The notes beneath the pieces were generated by a model. The model was not told the origin of the DNA. It was given only the letters and a program-made list of their open reading frames with translations, and made no database searches. Below are positions 43,518 to 52,060 of a stretch of DNA of 64,000 bases, piece by piece; the first letter of the stretch is position 1, and every line of letters starts with the position of its first letter. The translations under genes were made by a program, and so were the position numbers. Source of the stretch: CAIYPG01 sp903864555 (lineage in GTDB: Bacteria > Pseudomonadota > Gammaproteobacteria > Burkholderiales > SG8-39); NCBI GenBank assembly GCA_947474715.1, contig CANJJT010000011.1, positions 9,161 through 73,160 of the forward strand, written 5' to 3'.

Positions 43518-44363
43518 TCACGCGTACTGCTTCCACCCGAACCAGCGAGCGACGGCCTTCCCCATCACCAGTTCCAGGTCATTACCCTTCAGCCACGGGG
43601 TGTCTTCGGTGAACATCAGCACGGCCTGGCGATAGGTGCAGGGCAGGCGCGACAGATCAGTGCCCCAGAACATGCGCTCCGGGCCGAAGGCGTCGTAGAC
43701 CTTTTTCAGGTAGGTCTGCATCAGGGGGTAGGGATAGGCCTCGCTGCTCACGCAGGGAAGCGCGGACACCTTCACTGCCATGTTGGGCAGTTTGGCGAGC
43801 TTGAGCATCTCGTCCAGGCCCTCGAAGGCGCCGGCGTCCGTCTTCGAGGAATCCGAGCCCATGTGATCGATGCTCATCTTCAGGCCGGGATGGCGCTCGG
43901 CGATCTCGCCCATCATCTTGAAGTGGCCGCGCGGGGCCATGGTGACGGGCAGGCCGTTTTTCTCGGCCTGGGCCCACAGCCAGTACTTCGCGCCTTCGGC
44001 CAGCCAGGGTGAGGACGGCGTGAAGAGATAGCGCAGGCCGAGCATGCCGGGCTGGTTCTTCCAGCCGGGCAATTGCTCGGCGGCATCTTTGCGGCTGGGT
44101 TCCAGGCGCCCCATGATGGCAAAGCGCGTCGGGTGGCGGCTGGCCGCCTCGATGGCGAGGTCGTTGTACTCGCCTTCCCAGGAGGGCGGCACGATGACCA
44201 CGCCGGTGACGCCGGCACGATCCATCTCGTCCAGCAACTGCACGCGGTTGAGCGGGATGTCCCGCTGCGGCGTGGCGGTGCGTCCGCCCTCGCCCGGTGC
44301 GGGCCAGGGGCGTTCGGGGGTGTTGACACCCCAGATGTGGACCTGGGAATCGATGATCAGCAT
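43518..44363 (-). CDS. Amidohydrolase family protein (paralogue of 38092-38919)
   Basis: 281 residues from the ATG at 44363 (GGAGGAAC upstream). IDSQVHIWGVNTPERPWPAP, VIVPPSWEGEYNDLAIEAAS, SIDHMGSDSS and FWGTDLSRLPCTYRQAV align along the whole length with the other amidohydrolase of the window. Likely metal-dependent hydrolase of a small acid or lactone. It follows the enoyl-CoA hydratase gene on the same strand. Confidence 0.9.
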   Translation of the reverse strand: MLIIDSQVHIWGVNTPERPWPAPGEGGRTATPQRDIPLNRVQLLDEMDRAGVTGVVIVPPSWEGEYNDLAIEAASRHPTRFAIMGRLEPSRKDAAEQLPGWKNQPGMLGLRYLFTPSSPWLAEGAKYWLWAQAEKNGLPVTMAPRGHFKMMGEIAERHPGLKMSIDHMGSDSSKTDAGAFEGLDEMLKLAKLPNMAVKVSALPCVSSEAYPYPLMQTYLKKVYDAFGPERMFWGTDLSRLPCTYRQAVLMFTEDTPWLKGNDLELVMGKAVARWFGWKQYA

Positions 44364-44433
44364 GGTGTTCCTCCGTCGTTTTTTGAGATGGCGGTTGTGT
44401 GTCGCGGTCGTATCAAACTGCGGGCGGCCCGAA

Positions 44434-45210
44434 CTATCGCATTTTCCAGCGTGGTGCGCGTTTTTCGGCAAAGGCCAGCGGCCCCTCGCGGCGGTCCTCG
44501 GTGAGGTTGATGGCGTCGTCGATGGGCTCGGCGTATTTCCAGGAATACTCGATGGGCAGGTTACGCCCGACCTTGACGATGCGCTTGATGGCCTGGACGC
44601 TCAAGGGGGCGCACAGCAGGATGTCCGCGGCCAGCGACTCGACTTCCCGGATGAGGCCCTCGCGGTCCGGCGCCAGCACCTGCACCAGGCCAACGTCGTA
44701 AGCACGCTGGGCGGTGATGCTGCGACCGGTGAGGTGCAGCAGCATGGCATCGCCCATGGGGATCATGCGCGAGAGGTTGTGCAACGCCGTGCTGGAGAGC
44801 AGCCCCCGGCGCGGCTCGGGCATGCCGAACAGCGATGTCGTGGTGGCCACGCGCATGTCACAGCGCAGCGCCACCTCCAGGCCACCGGCCACACACTGGC
44901 CATCAATGGCGGCAATCACCGGCTTTTTGCAGTTACCCAGCACGTCCTCGCGGTAGATGCGCTTGGTGCCGCCGGGGGTGGTGTCGTTCTTTGCGCGCTC
45001 TTTCAGGTCGCGTCCGGCCGAGAAGGCGCGTCCGCCGGCGCCCATCAGGATGATGACCAGGATGTCATCGTCGGCCTCGGCATCGCGCAGGGCGTCGTCC
45101 ATGCGCGAGAGCAATTCGGTGTTGAGCGCATTCATGGCCTCGGGGCGGTTGAGGGTGATCCAGGCCTGGTGATTGCGCTTTTCGTAGAGAATCGGGGCTT
45201 GTACTGACAT
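44434..45210 (-). CDS. Enoyl-CoA hydratase/isomerase family protein
   Basis: 258 residues; AAGGAGG stands before the ATG. Crotonase features: NRPEAMNALNTELL, oxyanion-hole SAGRDLKER, and both acidic positions of the hydratases (GGLEVALRCD and MPEPRRGLL). It would hydrate an enoyl-CoA or carry out a related reaction. It is upstream of the amidohydrolase and divergent from the dienelactone hydrolase gene. Confidence 0.92.
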   Translation of the reverse strand: MSVQAPILYEKRNHQAWITLNRPEAMNALNTELLSRMDDALRDAEADDDILVIILMGAGGRAFSAGRDLKERAKNDTTPGGTKRIYREDVLGNCKKPVIAAIDGQCVAGGLEVALRCDMRVATTTSLFGMPEPRRGLLSSTALHNLSRMIPMGDAMLLHLTGRSITAQRAYDVGLVQVLAPDREGLIREVESLAADILLCAPLSVQAIKRIVKVGRNLPIEYSWKYAEPIDDAINLTEDRREGPLAFAEKRAPRWKMR

Positions 45211-45519
45211 GTTTCCTCCTTGTTACGGCTTGTCATAGATGGTGTAGGTCCGGGGGATACTTCCAGGCACTTCTACCGGCACCAACTGTGGAATAAACCC
45301 CGCGCCTGCGGTGTTCACGCCAGTTGGCGGCATCTTTTTGCGGTTCCCGCATTGACAAGGCGGTTTCGCGTGTGCAGTCCAAGTGCAGCCCATATGCTAC
45401 CCGTTCAGGGGCAGCGCAACTGGGATACCCCGCCGGACGGGCATGACGGGGATGTCACAGTGCCCTCTCCCGAACAGCAGCATCCACGACGACAGACCCA
45501 ACCAGGAACGGAGAAAAAC
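45211..45519. other. Divergent intergenic region, no gene recognised
   Basis: A TTGACA hexamer near 45352 has no good -10 at the normal distance. GTCACAGTGCCCTC about 50 bp before the hydrolase start recurs upstream of the amino acid ABC operon (near 56894). Nothing else was recognised. Confidence 0.4.
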
Positions 45520-46413
45520 ATGCAGGAACGTATGAAAGCAAGTGACTTTCCCCCGGGCGTGCTCAAGCTGTTCGACCAGTATGTGCACGGCTGGATGAGC
45601 CGCCGCGATTTCCTGGACGGCGCCGCCAAGTTTGCCGTCGGCGGCATGAGCGCCGCCGCCATGCTCGAAGCCCTGAGCCCGAACTACGCCTGGGCCCAGC
45701 AGGTGAAACGCGAAGACCCGCGCATCCGCGTGGACTACATGGTCTACCCCGCCCCCAAGGGCTCGGGCACCATGCGCGGCTACCTCGCCCGCCCCGCCGA
45801 GATCAAGGGTAAGCTCCCCGGCGTGATCGTGATCCACGAGAACCGCGGCCTCAACCCCTACATCGAGGACGTCACCCGCCGCCTGGCGGTGGAGAATTTC
45901 ATCGCCTTCGCCCCGGATGCCCTCACCCCTGCGGGTGGCTACCCCGGCAATGAAGAGTCCGCCGCGCAGATGTTCGCCAAGCTGGATGCCAACAAGCGCG
46001 TGGAAGACCTGTTCGCCGCGGTGGACGTGATGAAGGCGCGGCCCGAGTTCAATGGCAAGTTCGGCGCCGTGGGCTTTTGCTTCGGCGGCGGCATCGTCAA
46101 CCTGATGGCCACGCGCTTCCCCGACCTGGGCGCCGGCGTCCCCTACTACGGCCCGGCACCCAATGCCGCCGATGCCGCGAAGATCAAGGCCCCGCTGATG
46201 ATCCAGTATGCAGGCCTGGACGAGCGCATCAACGCCGGCTGGCCCGCCTACGAAAAGGCGCTGAAGGACGCCAAGGTCAAGTACGAGATGCACATGTACG
46301 ACAAGACCAACCACGGCTTCCACAATGACACCACCCCGCGTTACGACGAGGCGGCGGCCAAGTTGTCCTGGGACCGCACGGTGAAGTTCTTCAACGCCCA
46401 CCTGCGCAAGTAA
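45520..46413 (+). CDS. Dienelactone hydrolase family protein with Tat-type leader
   Basis: 297 residues from the ATG at 45520 (GGAACGGAG upstream). S-R-R-D-F-L-D-G at residues 27-34 followed by a moderately hydrophobic stretch ending YAWAQ is a twin-arginine export signal, so the enzyme should act in the periplasm. The hydrolase part has VIVIHENRGLNPYI, nucleophile GFCFGGG (Cys), YAGLDERIN (Asp) and KTNHGFHND (His), the Cys-His-Asp triad of dienelactone hydrolases. Exported members are common in this branch and their substrates are uncertain. A strong terminator follows. Confidence 0.92.
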   Translation: MQERMKASDFPPGVLKLFDQYVHGWMSRRDFLDGAAKFAVGGMSAAAMLEALSPNYAWAQQVKREDPRIRVDYMVYPAPKGSGTMRGYLARPAEIKGKLPGVIVIHENRGLNPYIEDVTRRLAVENFIAFAPDALTPAGGYPGNEESAAQMFAKLDANKRVEDLFAAVDVMKARPEFNGKFGAVGFCFGGGIVNLMATRFPDLGAGVPYYGPAPNAADAAKIKAPLMIQYAGLDERINAGWPAYEKALKDAKVKYEMHMYDKTNHGFHNDTTPRYDEAAAKLSWDRTVKFFNAHLRK

Positions 46414-46436
46414 TTCCGCCAGCACAGCAGCCAAAA

Positions 46437-46470
46437 GGGGCGCTCCGGGTTGACCGGGGCGTCCTTTTTT
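46437..46470 (+). terminator. Rho-independent terminator
   Basis: GGGGCGCTCCGG pairs through G-C and a few G-U pairs with CCGGGGCGTCCT around GTTGA, a 12-bp stem followed directly by a run of T. It closes the dienelactone hydrolase transcript. Confidence 0.88.
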
Positions 46471-46516
46471 CATGGCGAGCCCCCCCCATGGCGGCGAGCC
46501 CGGCAGGAGCCGCAGT

Positions 46517-46545
46517 GTTAATCCCCTTGTCAAAGGGGGTAGACC
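46517..46545. repeat. Isolated short arm of the CCCCTTGTCAAAGGGG family
   Basis: TTAATCCCCTTGTCAAAGGG and flanks without the inner palindrome or a partner. It lies between the terminator and the dioxygenase genes. Confidence 0.6.
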
Positions 46546-46632
46546 TTGCCTCGCTCGCCGCCAGCCCGCACGCCTGTGATATTGTTTTCCCGAGATGGCA
46601 CGCCCCGATGCCGCCCCCCTGGAGGAAGCCGC

Positions 46633-47532
46633 ATGGCTCTGGAATTCCGCAAGCTGCACCCGCTGTTCTGCGCCGAAGTCACGTGCGACGGCCGGCCGCT
46701 GGACCTGCGCCAGGTGGCCGACCGCACGACGCTGGAAGCCCTGCGCGCCGGCATGGACCAGTACGGCGTGCTGGTATTTCCCCAGCAGCCCTTCACCGAT
46801 GCCGAGCAACTGGCCTTCGCCGAGCGATTCGACGGCACGGTGCATGCGCTGATCGCCTCGCCCACGGTGGGACGCAGCCGGTTGGGCGATGACCGCCTGG
46901 CCGACATCTCCAATGTGGATGCACAGGGGCAGTTGCTCGCCGCCGATGACCGCAAGCGCATGTACTCGCTGGCCAACCGCCTGTGGCACACCGACTCCTC
47001 CTTTCGCGAGCCGGCCGGGCGCTACTCGATGCTGTCGGCACGCGTGATCCCTGATGTTCGCGCCGACACCGAATTTGCCGACATGCGCAGCGCCTGGGAC
47101 GCGCTGGACGAGACCACCCGGGAGAAGGTCGCCCCCCTGAGCGCCCACCACTCGGTGACGCACTCACGCGAGATCCTCGGCTTCAGCTTCACCGCAGAAG
47201 AGCACGAACGCCTTCAGGGCGCGGTGCAGCCGCTGGTGAAAACCAATCCGCGCACCGGCCGGCGCTCGCTCTGCCTGGCCTCGCATGCCTCGCGCATCAT
47301 CGGCTGGCCGGTGCCCGAGGGCCGGCTACTGCTGGCCGACCTGATGGCGCACGCCACCCAGCGCCAGTTCGTGCACTGCCACGCCTGGCGCGACAGCGAT
47401 TTCGTCATCTGGGACAATCTCGCCACCATGCATCGCGCCACTGCCTTCGACGACATCCGCCACCGCCGCGAACTGCGGCGCGTCACCACCCTGAACATAC
47501 CGCTTCAAGCCGCCGCATCCACCGCGCGCTGA
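46633..47532 (+). CDS. TauD/TfdA-family Fe(II)/2-oxoglutarate dioxygenase
   Basis: 299 residues from the ATG at 46633 (GGAGG 7 bases upstream). The iron triad is visible as LWHTDSSF (H-x-D) and NLATMHRA (distal His), with the 2-oxoglutarate Arg in RRELRRVT. The family hydroxylates sulfonates, phenoxyacids and similar compounds, releasing CO2 and succinate. It is followed 32 bp later by a close paralogue. Confidence 0.92.
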   Translation: MALEFRKLHPLFCAEVTCDGRPLDLRQVADRTTLEALRAGMDQYGVLVFPQQPFTDAEQLAFAERFDGTVHALIASPTVGRSRLGDDRLADISNVDAQGQLLAADDRKRMYSLANRLWHTDSSFREPAGRYSMLSARVIPDVRADTEFADMRSAWDALDETTREKVAPLSAHHSVTHSREILGFSFTAEEHERLQGAVQPLVKTNPRTGRRSLCLASHASRIIGWPVPEGRLLLADLMAHATQRQFVHCHAWRDSDFVIWDNLATMHRATAFDDIRHRRELRRVTTLNIPLQAAASTAR

Positions 47533-47564
47533 GCCGCGGCAAAGCCATCAAGGAGGAAACAGAC

Positions 47565-48458
47565 ATGAGCCTGACTTTCAACAAGCTGCATCCGCGCTTC
47601 TGTGCCGAAGTGAAGCGCGATGGCCGCGACCTGGACCTGCGCCAGGTGCACGACCGCGAAACGCTGGAAGCGCTGCGCCGCGGCATGGATGAGTACGCCG
47701 TGCTGGTGTTCCGCAAGCAGCCCTTCACCAACGACGAACAGGTCGATTTCGCCCAGCGCTTCGACGGGGCGCTGCACACCAAGCTGGGCTCCAATGCCGT
47801 GGCCAAGAACCGCTTCGGCAATGACGCCATCGCCGACATCTCCAACGTCAATGACGAGGGCCGTATCCTCCCGCGCGAGGATCGCAGGCGCATGTACTCG
47901 CTGGCCAACCGCCTGTGGCACACCGACGCCTCCTTCCAGGACCCGCGCGGGCGTTACTCCATGCTGTCCGCACGAGTCATCCCCAAGGTCCGCGCCGACA
48001 CCCAGTTCGCCGACATGCGCCTGGCCTGGGAAACGCTGGACGACGCCACCAAGCAGCAGATCGATGGCGTCGAGGTGCACCATTCCATCGCCTACTCGCG
48101 CCAGACCCTGGGCTTCGATTTCACCGACGAGGAACTGGACAAGCTGAAAGGTGCCGTGCACCCCATGGTGCTCACCAACCCGCGCACCGGGCGACGCTCG
48201 CTCTACATCGCCTCGCACGCCAACCGTATACTCGGCTGGCCGCTGCCCGAGGCGCGCCTGATGCTGGGCGACCTGATGACCCATGCCACCCAGCGCGAAT
48301 TCATCTACTCCCACGACTGGCAGGACGGCGACCTGGTGATCTGGAACAACCTCGCCACCATGCACCGCGGCAAACCCTTCGACGACGGCAAGCACCCACG
48401 TGAACTGCGTCGCGTGACAACGCTGGATCTGCCGCTGGAACAGGCAGCAGCGGCCTGA
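47565..48458 (+). CDS. TauD/TfdA-family Fe(II)/2-oxoglutarate dioxygenase, tandem paralogue
   Basis: 297 residues; AAGGAGG precedes the ATG. It aligns with the preceding gene over its whole length (LWHTDASF, NLATMHRG, RELRRVTTLD). Both begin with nearly the same LTFNKLHPRFCAEV-type segment, so they arose by tandem duplication. Metal and co-substrate residues are intact in both copies, which argues for different substrates or a heteromer rather than decay. Confidence 0.92.
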   Translation: MSLTFNKLHPRFCAEVKRDGRDLDLRQVHDRETLEALRRGMDEYAVLVFRKQPFTNDEQVDFAQRFDGALHTKLGSNAVAKNRFGNDAIADISNVNDEGRILPREDRRRMYSLANRLWHTDASFQDPRGRYSMLSARVIPKVRADTQFADMRLAWETLDDATKQQIDGVEVHHSIAYSRQTLGFDFTDEELDKLKGAVHPMVLTNPRTGRRSLYIASHANRILGWPLPEARLMLGDLMTHATQREFIYSHDWQDGDLVIWNNLATMHRGKPFDDGKHPRELRRVTTLDLPLEQAAAA

Positions 48459-48519
48459 CGGAGAGACAAACCCCTAGTCAAAGGTTCTTCACCGGATTCC
48501 GGGGGACGTGGCTGCGGCG

Positions 48520-48782
48520 CGGTTCACCCCCTTGTCAAAGGGGGCCGACTCGTGAGCGCAGCGAACGAGCGGGGGGATTTTCTCCCGTTGCGCTTGTAGC
48601 GCACCACGAGTGCCTGATTGATGTCGGGGATGTGATCCGGCGCACCCTGCCTGCCTGCAAGCCAATGACCATCAACAGGATTCGCGGCTATCGCTTGCGC
48701 AGGCAGGTAGATCGGCCTGGCGGACCAAAATCCCCCCGCTGGCCTGCGGCCAGTCGGCCCCCTTTGACAAGGGGCTTAACCC
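48520..48782. repeat. Paired-hairpin element, copy 4
   Basis: Left arm 48520-48581 with CGTGAGCGCAGCGAACGAG; right arm 48727-48782 carries CTGGCCTGCGGCCAG, a different inner palindrome. The interior has TGCCTGCAAGCCAATGACCA, related to copies 3 and 5. A partial extra arm follows at 48832-48853. Confidence 0.82.
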
Positions 48783-48831
48783 GAGCCTGCCAGGCTTGCT
48801 GCCAATGCCATCCCCGAAGATTGACGAAGAT

Positions 48832-48853
48832 CCTTTGACAAGGGGGTAAACAC
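48832..48853 (-). repeat. Partial arm following paired-hairpin copy 4
   Basis: CCTTTGACAAGGGGGTAAAC without inner palindrome, 50 bp beyond copy 4. It lies downstream of the CbbO-like gene stop. Confidence 0.6.
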
Positions 48854-48902
48854 CGCGCCGGCAAATCGGCAAAGAACCCTTGGCCGGGAAACGCATCCCG
48901 TC

Positions 48903-50978
48903 CTAAAGCGTCAGCTTGCGATACACCTTCGCCAGTTGGTCGGGCAGGTCGCTCACTTCGTCGATAACGAGGTAACGGTCGTGCTCGCACATGCGGCGCA
49001 GGTAGTCGTAACCAGCCGGGTCGATGGTGATGCAGAAGGTCTGCACGCCTTCACGCTCGGCTTCGCGCAGCGCCTCGGCGGTGTCCTGGATGCCGTATTC
49101 GCCGTCCTCGGGGTTGGGACCGTAGTCCTTGTCCTGGGGATAGCCGTCGGAGATGATCATCAGCACCTTCATGCGCGAGGGCTGCAGGCGCAGCTTGGCC
49201 AGTGCATGGCGGATGGCCGGGCCCATGCGCGTGGAGCGCTGCGGCTGCATGGCGGCCAGCGCGCCCCAGGTACGCTGCGACAGGCGGCTCTCGAAGGTCT
49301 TGGCGACGTAGAAATCCACCTTGTCACGGCCCTCGCCGGAGAAGCCGTAGATGGCATAGGTGTCACCCAGGGTTTGCAGGGCGTCACACATCAGCGCCAG
49401 CGATTCCTTGGCCACGTCGATGACGCTGCGGCGCGTGGGCGGGGGCACGTACTTGCCGCGGCGCAGGCGCGGCATGGCCGTCTCGGCGAAGTAACCCGAA
49501 GGCACGGCGATGCCGGTGGAGCCGCTCATGTCGAGCAGGAAGGCGGCGGCGACATCGCGCAAGGCCGGGTCGCGCCGCATGTACAAGCGCTCGTCGGTGG
49601 CGTGACCGGCGCGCCGGTCAATCACCGCCTCGATGAGGCCGTCGATCTCCAGTTCCTCGCCATCGCTGACGCGGTGCACCCGCACGCGCGAGTCGGGGCG
49701 GGTGAACTGCAGCCGCCGACGCACCTGGAAGGCAAGATTGGAATGGCGGCGGCGCACGTCACGGATGAAGTCGCTGTCATCGCCATGGAGCTTCCTCTCG
49801 TACAGGCGCACCCAACCCTTGAGCCAGTTCTTGTTGAGGTAATCCCATTCATCGTAGAGAAAGCTGCGGACCGCGTCCTCTTCCTCACGATGACCGCCGA
49901 ACTGCATGTTGGCCGCGGCCAGGATGTCGTCCATCTCCTCGCCCAACTCGGGACGCAGGTGGGCCAGCGCCTCTTCGCCGGGGGCGCCGACGGCATTGCC
50001 ACCGCGATCGCCCAGTTCCTGATCCAGGGATTCGTCGAAGCCGCCGAACACATCGCCGCGCATGAAGTCCGGATTCATTTCGCCGCGGAAATCGACATTG
50101 CGGCTGCGCAGCGCCTTCAGCTGCGGCGGGGCCAGCGTCGAGGTGTCGCCACGCTCGTCGTTGACCAGGATCTCGTCGTCGCCGTGATCATCGGCGGCCA
50201 CGCCCATTTCTTCCAGCCCGGCGCGCACCAGCGCGCGGTAGCAGATGACGGCCGCGCGGGTGCCGTCATACACGGTGGCCATCCTCGATTGCAGGCCGGC
50301 GGCCGCCTCGAGCATGCGCACGAGGTGGGCGCTGGGCTGGCTGGCGAGGAGGTCTTCGCGCGTCGCCCCCAGGGAGAACTGCACCAGGGATTCCAGCAGG
50401 TCGGCCGACAGCGTGAAATCCTCGCGTTCGGGGCGCTGTGCCAGGGCGCGCCCGAGCACGCGATCAAGATCCTTCCGCGCCCCGGGATAGCGGCGGCGCA
50501 TGGCGGCATCGATGCGCAGGTCTTCCAGGATGGTGAAGATCTGGCGCATCAGGTCGGGGATGGGCCAGAGCATGAAGAAGCGGTAGAGATCGGGCGCGTT
50601 CTCGCCCAGCGGGTCATAGCCGCGCGGCGTGTCGGGCAGGCCGGGGATGCGCTGGCGCGCCAAGCCCAGGGTGAAGCCATAGGTGCCGTTCTCGAAGAAG
50701 CCGAGCTGATGCAGCACGGCGATGCGATAGGCGCCGAAGTTGTGGCGGTGGTTGCCGAAGTCATCCAGCGAGGGTGGCAACAGCAGCGCCTCGGGCTCGG
50801 CATCGGCCACCACGCTCTTGCGGCGCGGCTTGTCCCAGCTGGCGGAGGCGACCTCATCGGCCGGCTCCAGCTGCAGGTAACGCCCGGCGATGCCCTGGGT
50901 GAACAGCGTCAGCACCCGCTGCACGTCCGACAGATAAACGCAGGAAGCCTCCGGCTGCTGCGCCCCCGGGGGCATCAC
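48903..50978 (-). CDS. CbbO/NorD-like von Willebrand factor A protein
   Basis: 691 residues. The C-terminal 210 residues form a VWA domain with the MIDAS motif DMSGST (483-488), ISDGYPQDKDYG and CITIDPAGYDYLRRM. The long N-terminal region includes an acidic stretch (about 270-360). The ATG overlaps the CbbQ-like stop (ATGA). CbbQ/CbbO pairs are AAA+ activases: CbbO recruits the motor to a client, classically RuBisCO, and NorQ/NorD act on nitric oxide reductase. No cbbL, cbbM or norB/norC gene is in the window, so the client is unknown. Confidence 0.9.
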   Translation of the reverse strand: MMPPGAQQPEASCVYLSDVQRVLTLFTQGIAGRYLQLEPADEVASASWDKPRRKSVVADAEPEALLLPPSLDDFGNHRHNFGAYRIAVLHQLGFFENGTYGFTLGLARQRIPGLPDTPRGYDPLGENAPDLYRFFMLWPIPDLMRQIFTILEDLRIDAAMRRRYPGARKDLDRVLGRALAQRPEREDFTLSADLLESLVQFSLGATREDLLASQPSAHLVRMLEAAAGLQSRMATVYDGTRAAVICYRALVRAGLEEMGVAADDHGDDEILVNDERGDTSTLAPPQLKALRSRNVDFRGEMNPDFMRGDVFGGFDESLDQELGDRGGNAVGAPGEEALAHLRPELGEEMDDILAAANMQFGGHREEEDAVRSFLYDEWDYLNKNWLKGWVRLYERKLHGDDSDFIRDVRRRHSNLAFQVRRRLQFTRPDSRVRVHRVSDGEELEIDGLIEAVIDRRAGHATDERLYMRRDPALRDVAAAFLLDMSGSTGIAVPSGYFAETAMPRLRRGKYVPPPTRRSVIDVAKESLALMCDALQTLGDTYAIYGFSGEGRDKVDFYVAKTFESRLSQRTWGALAAMQPQRSTRMGPAIRHALAKLRLQPSRMKVLMIISDGYPQDKDYGPNPEDGEYGIQDTAEALREAEREGVQTFCITIDPAGYDYLRRMCEHDRYLVIDEVSDLPDQLAKVYRKLTL

Positions 50979-51829
50979 GGCAAGATCACGTCCACGATAT
51001 CGTCGATGGCCTGCTGCACTTCGCTATCGTCGGTGACGGCCCGGGTGATGGCAGCCTCACAGGCGCGCCGCGGAGTGATGCCGGAGGCTATCAGCTGCGC
51101 GGTGTAGACCAACAGACGCGTGCTCACGCCTTCCTCAAAACCGTGCTCACGCAGGTTGCGCACCTTGGCGCCGATCAGAGCGAGGCGCTGGGCGGTTTCA
51201 GTCTCGACGCCGCTTTCATGGGCGACGATGCCCGCCTCCACTTCCGGGGTGGGGTAGGTGAACTCCAGGCTGACGAAGCGCTGGCGCGTGGAGGGCTTCA
51301 GGTCCTTCAGCACGCTCTGATAGCCGGGGTTATAGGAGATCACCAGCAGGAAATCCTGATGCGCCCCCAAGAGTTCGCCGGTCTTCTCGATGGGCAGCAG
51401 ACGCCGGTGGTCGGTGAGGGAGTGGATCACCACGGTGGTGTCCTTGCGCGCCTCGACCACTTCGTCGAGGTAGCAGATGGCGCCAGAACGCACTGCGCGC
51501 GTGAGCGGGCCGTCCATCCACACTGTCTCGTCGCCGGAGAGGAGGTAACGGCCGACCAGGTCGGTGGCGGTCAGGTCCTCGTGGCAGGCCACGGTGATGA
51601 GCGGGGTTTCCTGCTTGCGCCGCTCGGTCTCGGCCTGGCGGTACAGGCGCCAGGCCATGTATTCGACAAAGCGCGTCTTGCCGCAGCCGGTCGGGCCCTT
51701 CAGCAGCACCGGCAACCGTTGGGCGTAGGCCGCCTCGAAAACCTGCACCTCGTCACCGAGGGGCAGATACCAGGGTTCCTTGTCGATGCGATGGGCATCG
51801 CCGGAATGGGGCGTGAAGGGCTGGTTCAT
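50975..51829 (-). CDS. CbbQ/NorQ/GpvN-family MoxR AAA+ ATPase
   Basis: 284 residues from the ATG at 51829. Walker A GPTGCGKT (45-52), Walker B ICYLDE (118-123), and ISYNPGYQSVLKDLKPSTRQRFVSLEF, the family segment with sensor and arginine-finger region. It powers remodelling of a metalloenzyme or RuBisCO client together with the overlapping CbbO-like protein. The start has a poor ribosome site, and an upstream start at 51907 is possible but unlikely. Confidence 0.92.
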   Translation of the reverse strand: MNQPFTPHSGDAHRIDKEPWYLPLGDEVQVFEAAYAQRLPVLLKGPTGCGKTRFVEYMAWRLYRQAETERRKQETPLITVACHEDLTATDLVGRYLLSGDETVWMDGPLTRAVRSGAICYLDEVVEARKDTTVVIHSLTDHRRLLPIEKTGELLGAHQDFLLVISYNPGYQSVLKDLKPSTRQRFVSLEFTYPTPEVEAGIVAHESGVETETAQRLALIGAKVRNLREHGFEEGVSTRLLVYTAQLIASGITPRRACEAAITRAVTDDSEVQQAIDDIVDVILP

Positions 51830-51950
51830 GTTGTTTCGGCGTTGTGCGCCGTTTCTGTTTGGGGAAGGGGCTACGGACAGGATTCTACCTGCTGGCGGAG
51901 CGGGCACCGGCGCGCATCGGCGGGCGTGCCCCGGTGCAGCCCGTTCAGAT

Positions 51951-52025
51951 ATGCAATTAATATCAATTTTGAATGTATAGCATTATCATCATTGAATTAA
52001 TGATGTAATTGATATCATATTCATG
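51951..52025. promoter_or_regulatory. AT-rich region with small dyad, upstream of cbbQ-like gene
   Basis: About 75 bp of very AT-rich sequence including CATCATT-GAATT-AATGATG and ATTGATATCAT. Probably the promoter region of the CbbQ/CbbO pair. The TTGAT/ATCAA half-sites do not fit an FNR-type dyad, and exact boxes cannot be fixed. Confidence 0.4.
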
Positions 52026-52060
52026 GCGCCACGTCACTGCCAAATCCCCGGCGGACGGTG

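Noticed and set aside
45220..45519. N-terminal extension of the dienelactone hydrolase to 45220
   Set aside because: The extension is not protein-like, would bury the Tat leader, and lacks a ribosome site, whereas 45520 has one.
48936..51107. Plus-strand frame of 723 codons opposite the CbbO-like gene
   Set aside because: It spans the junction of two coupled genes, lacks family features and has no ribosome site; shadow frame.
51951..52025. FNR or NNR binding site upstream of the CbbQ-like gene
   Set aside because: TTGAT and ATCAA half-sites do not occur with the required 4-bp spacing.
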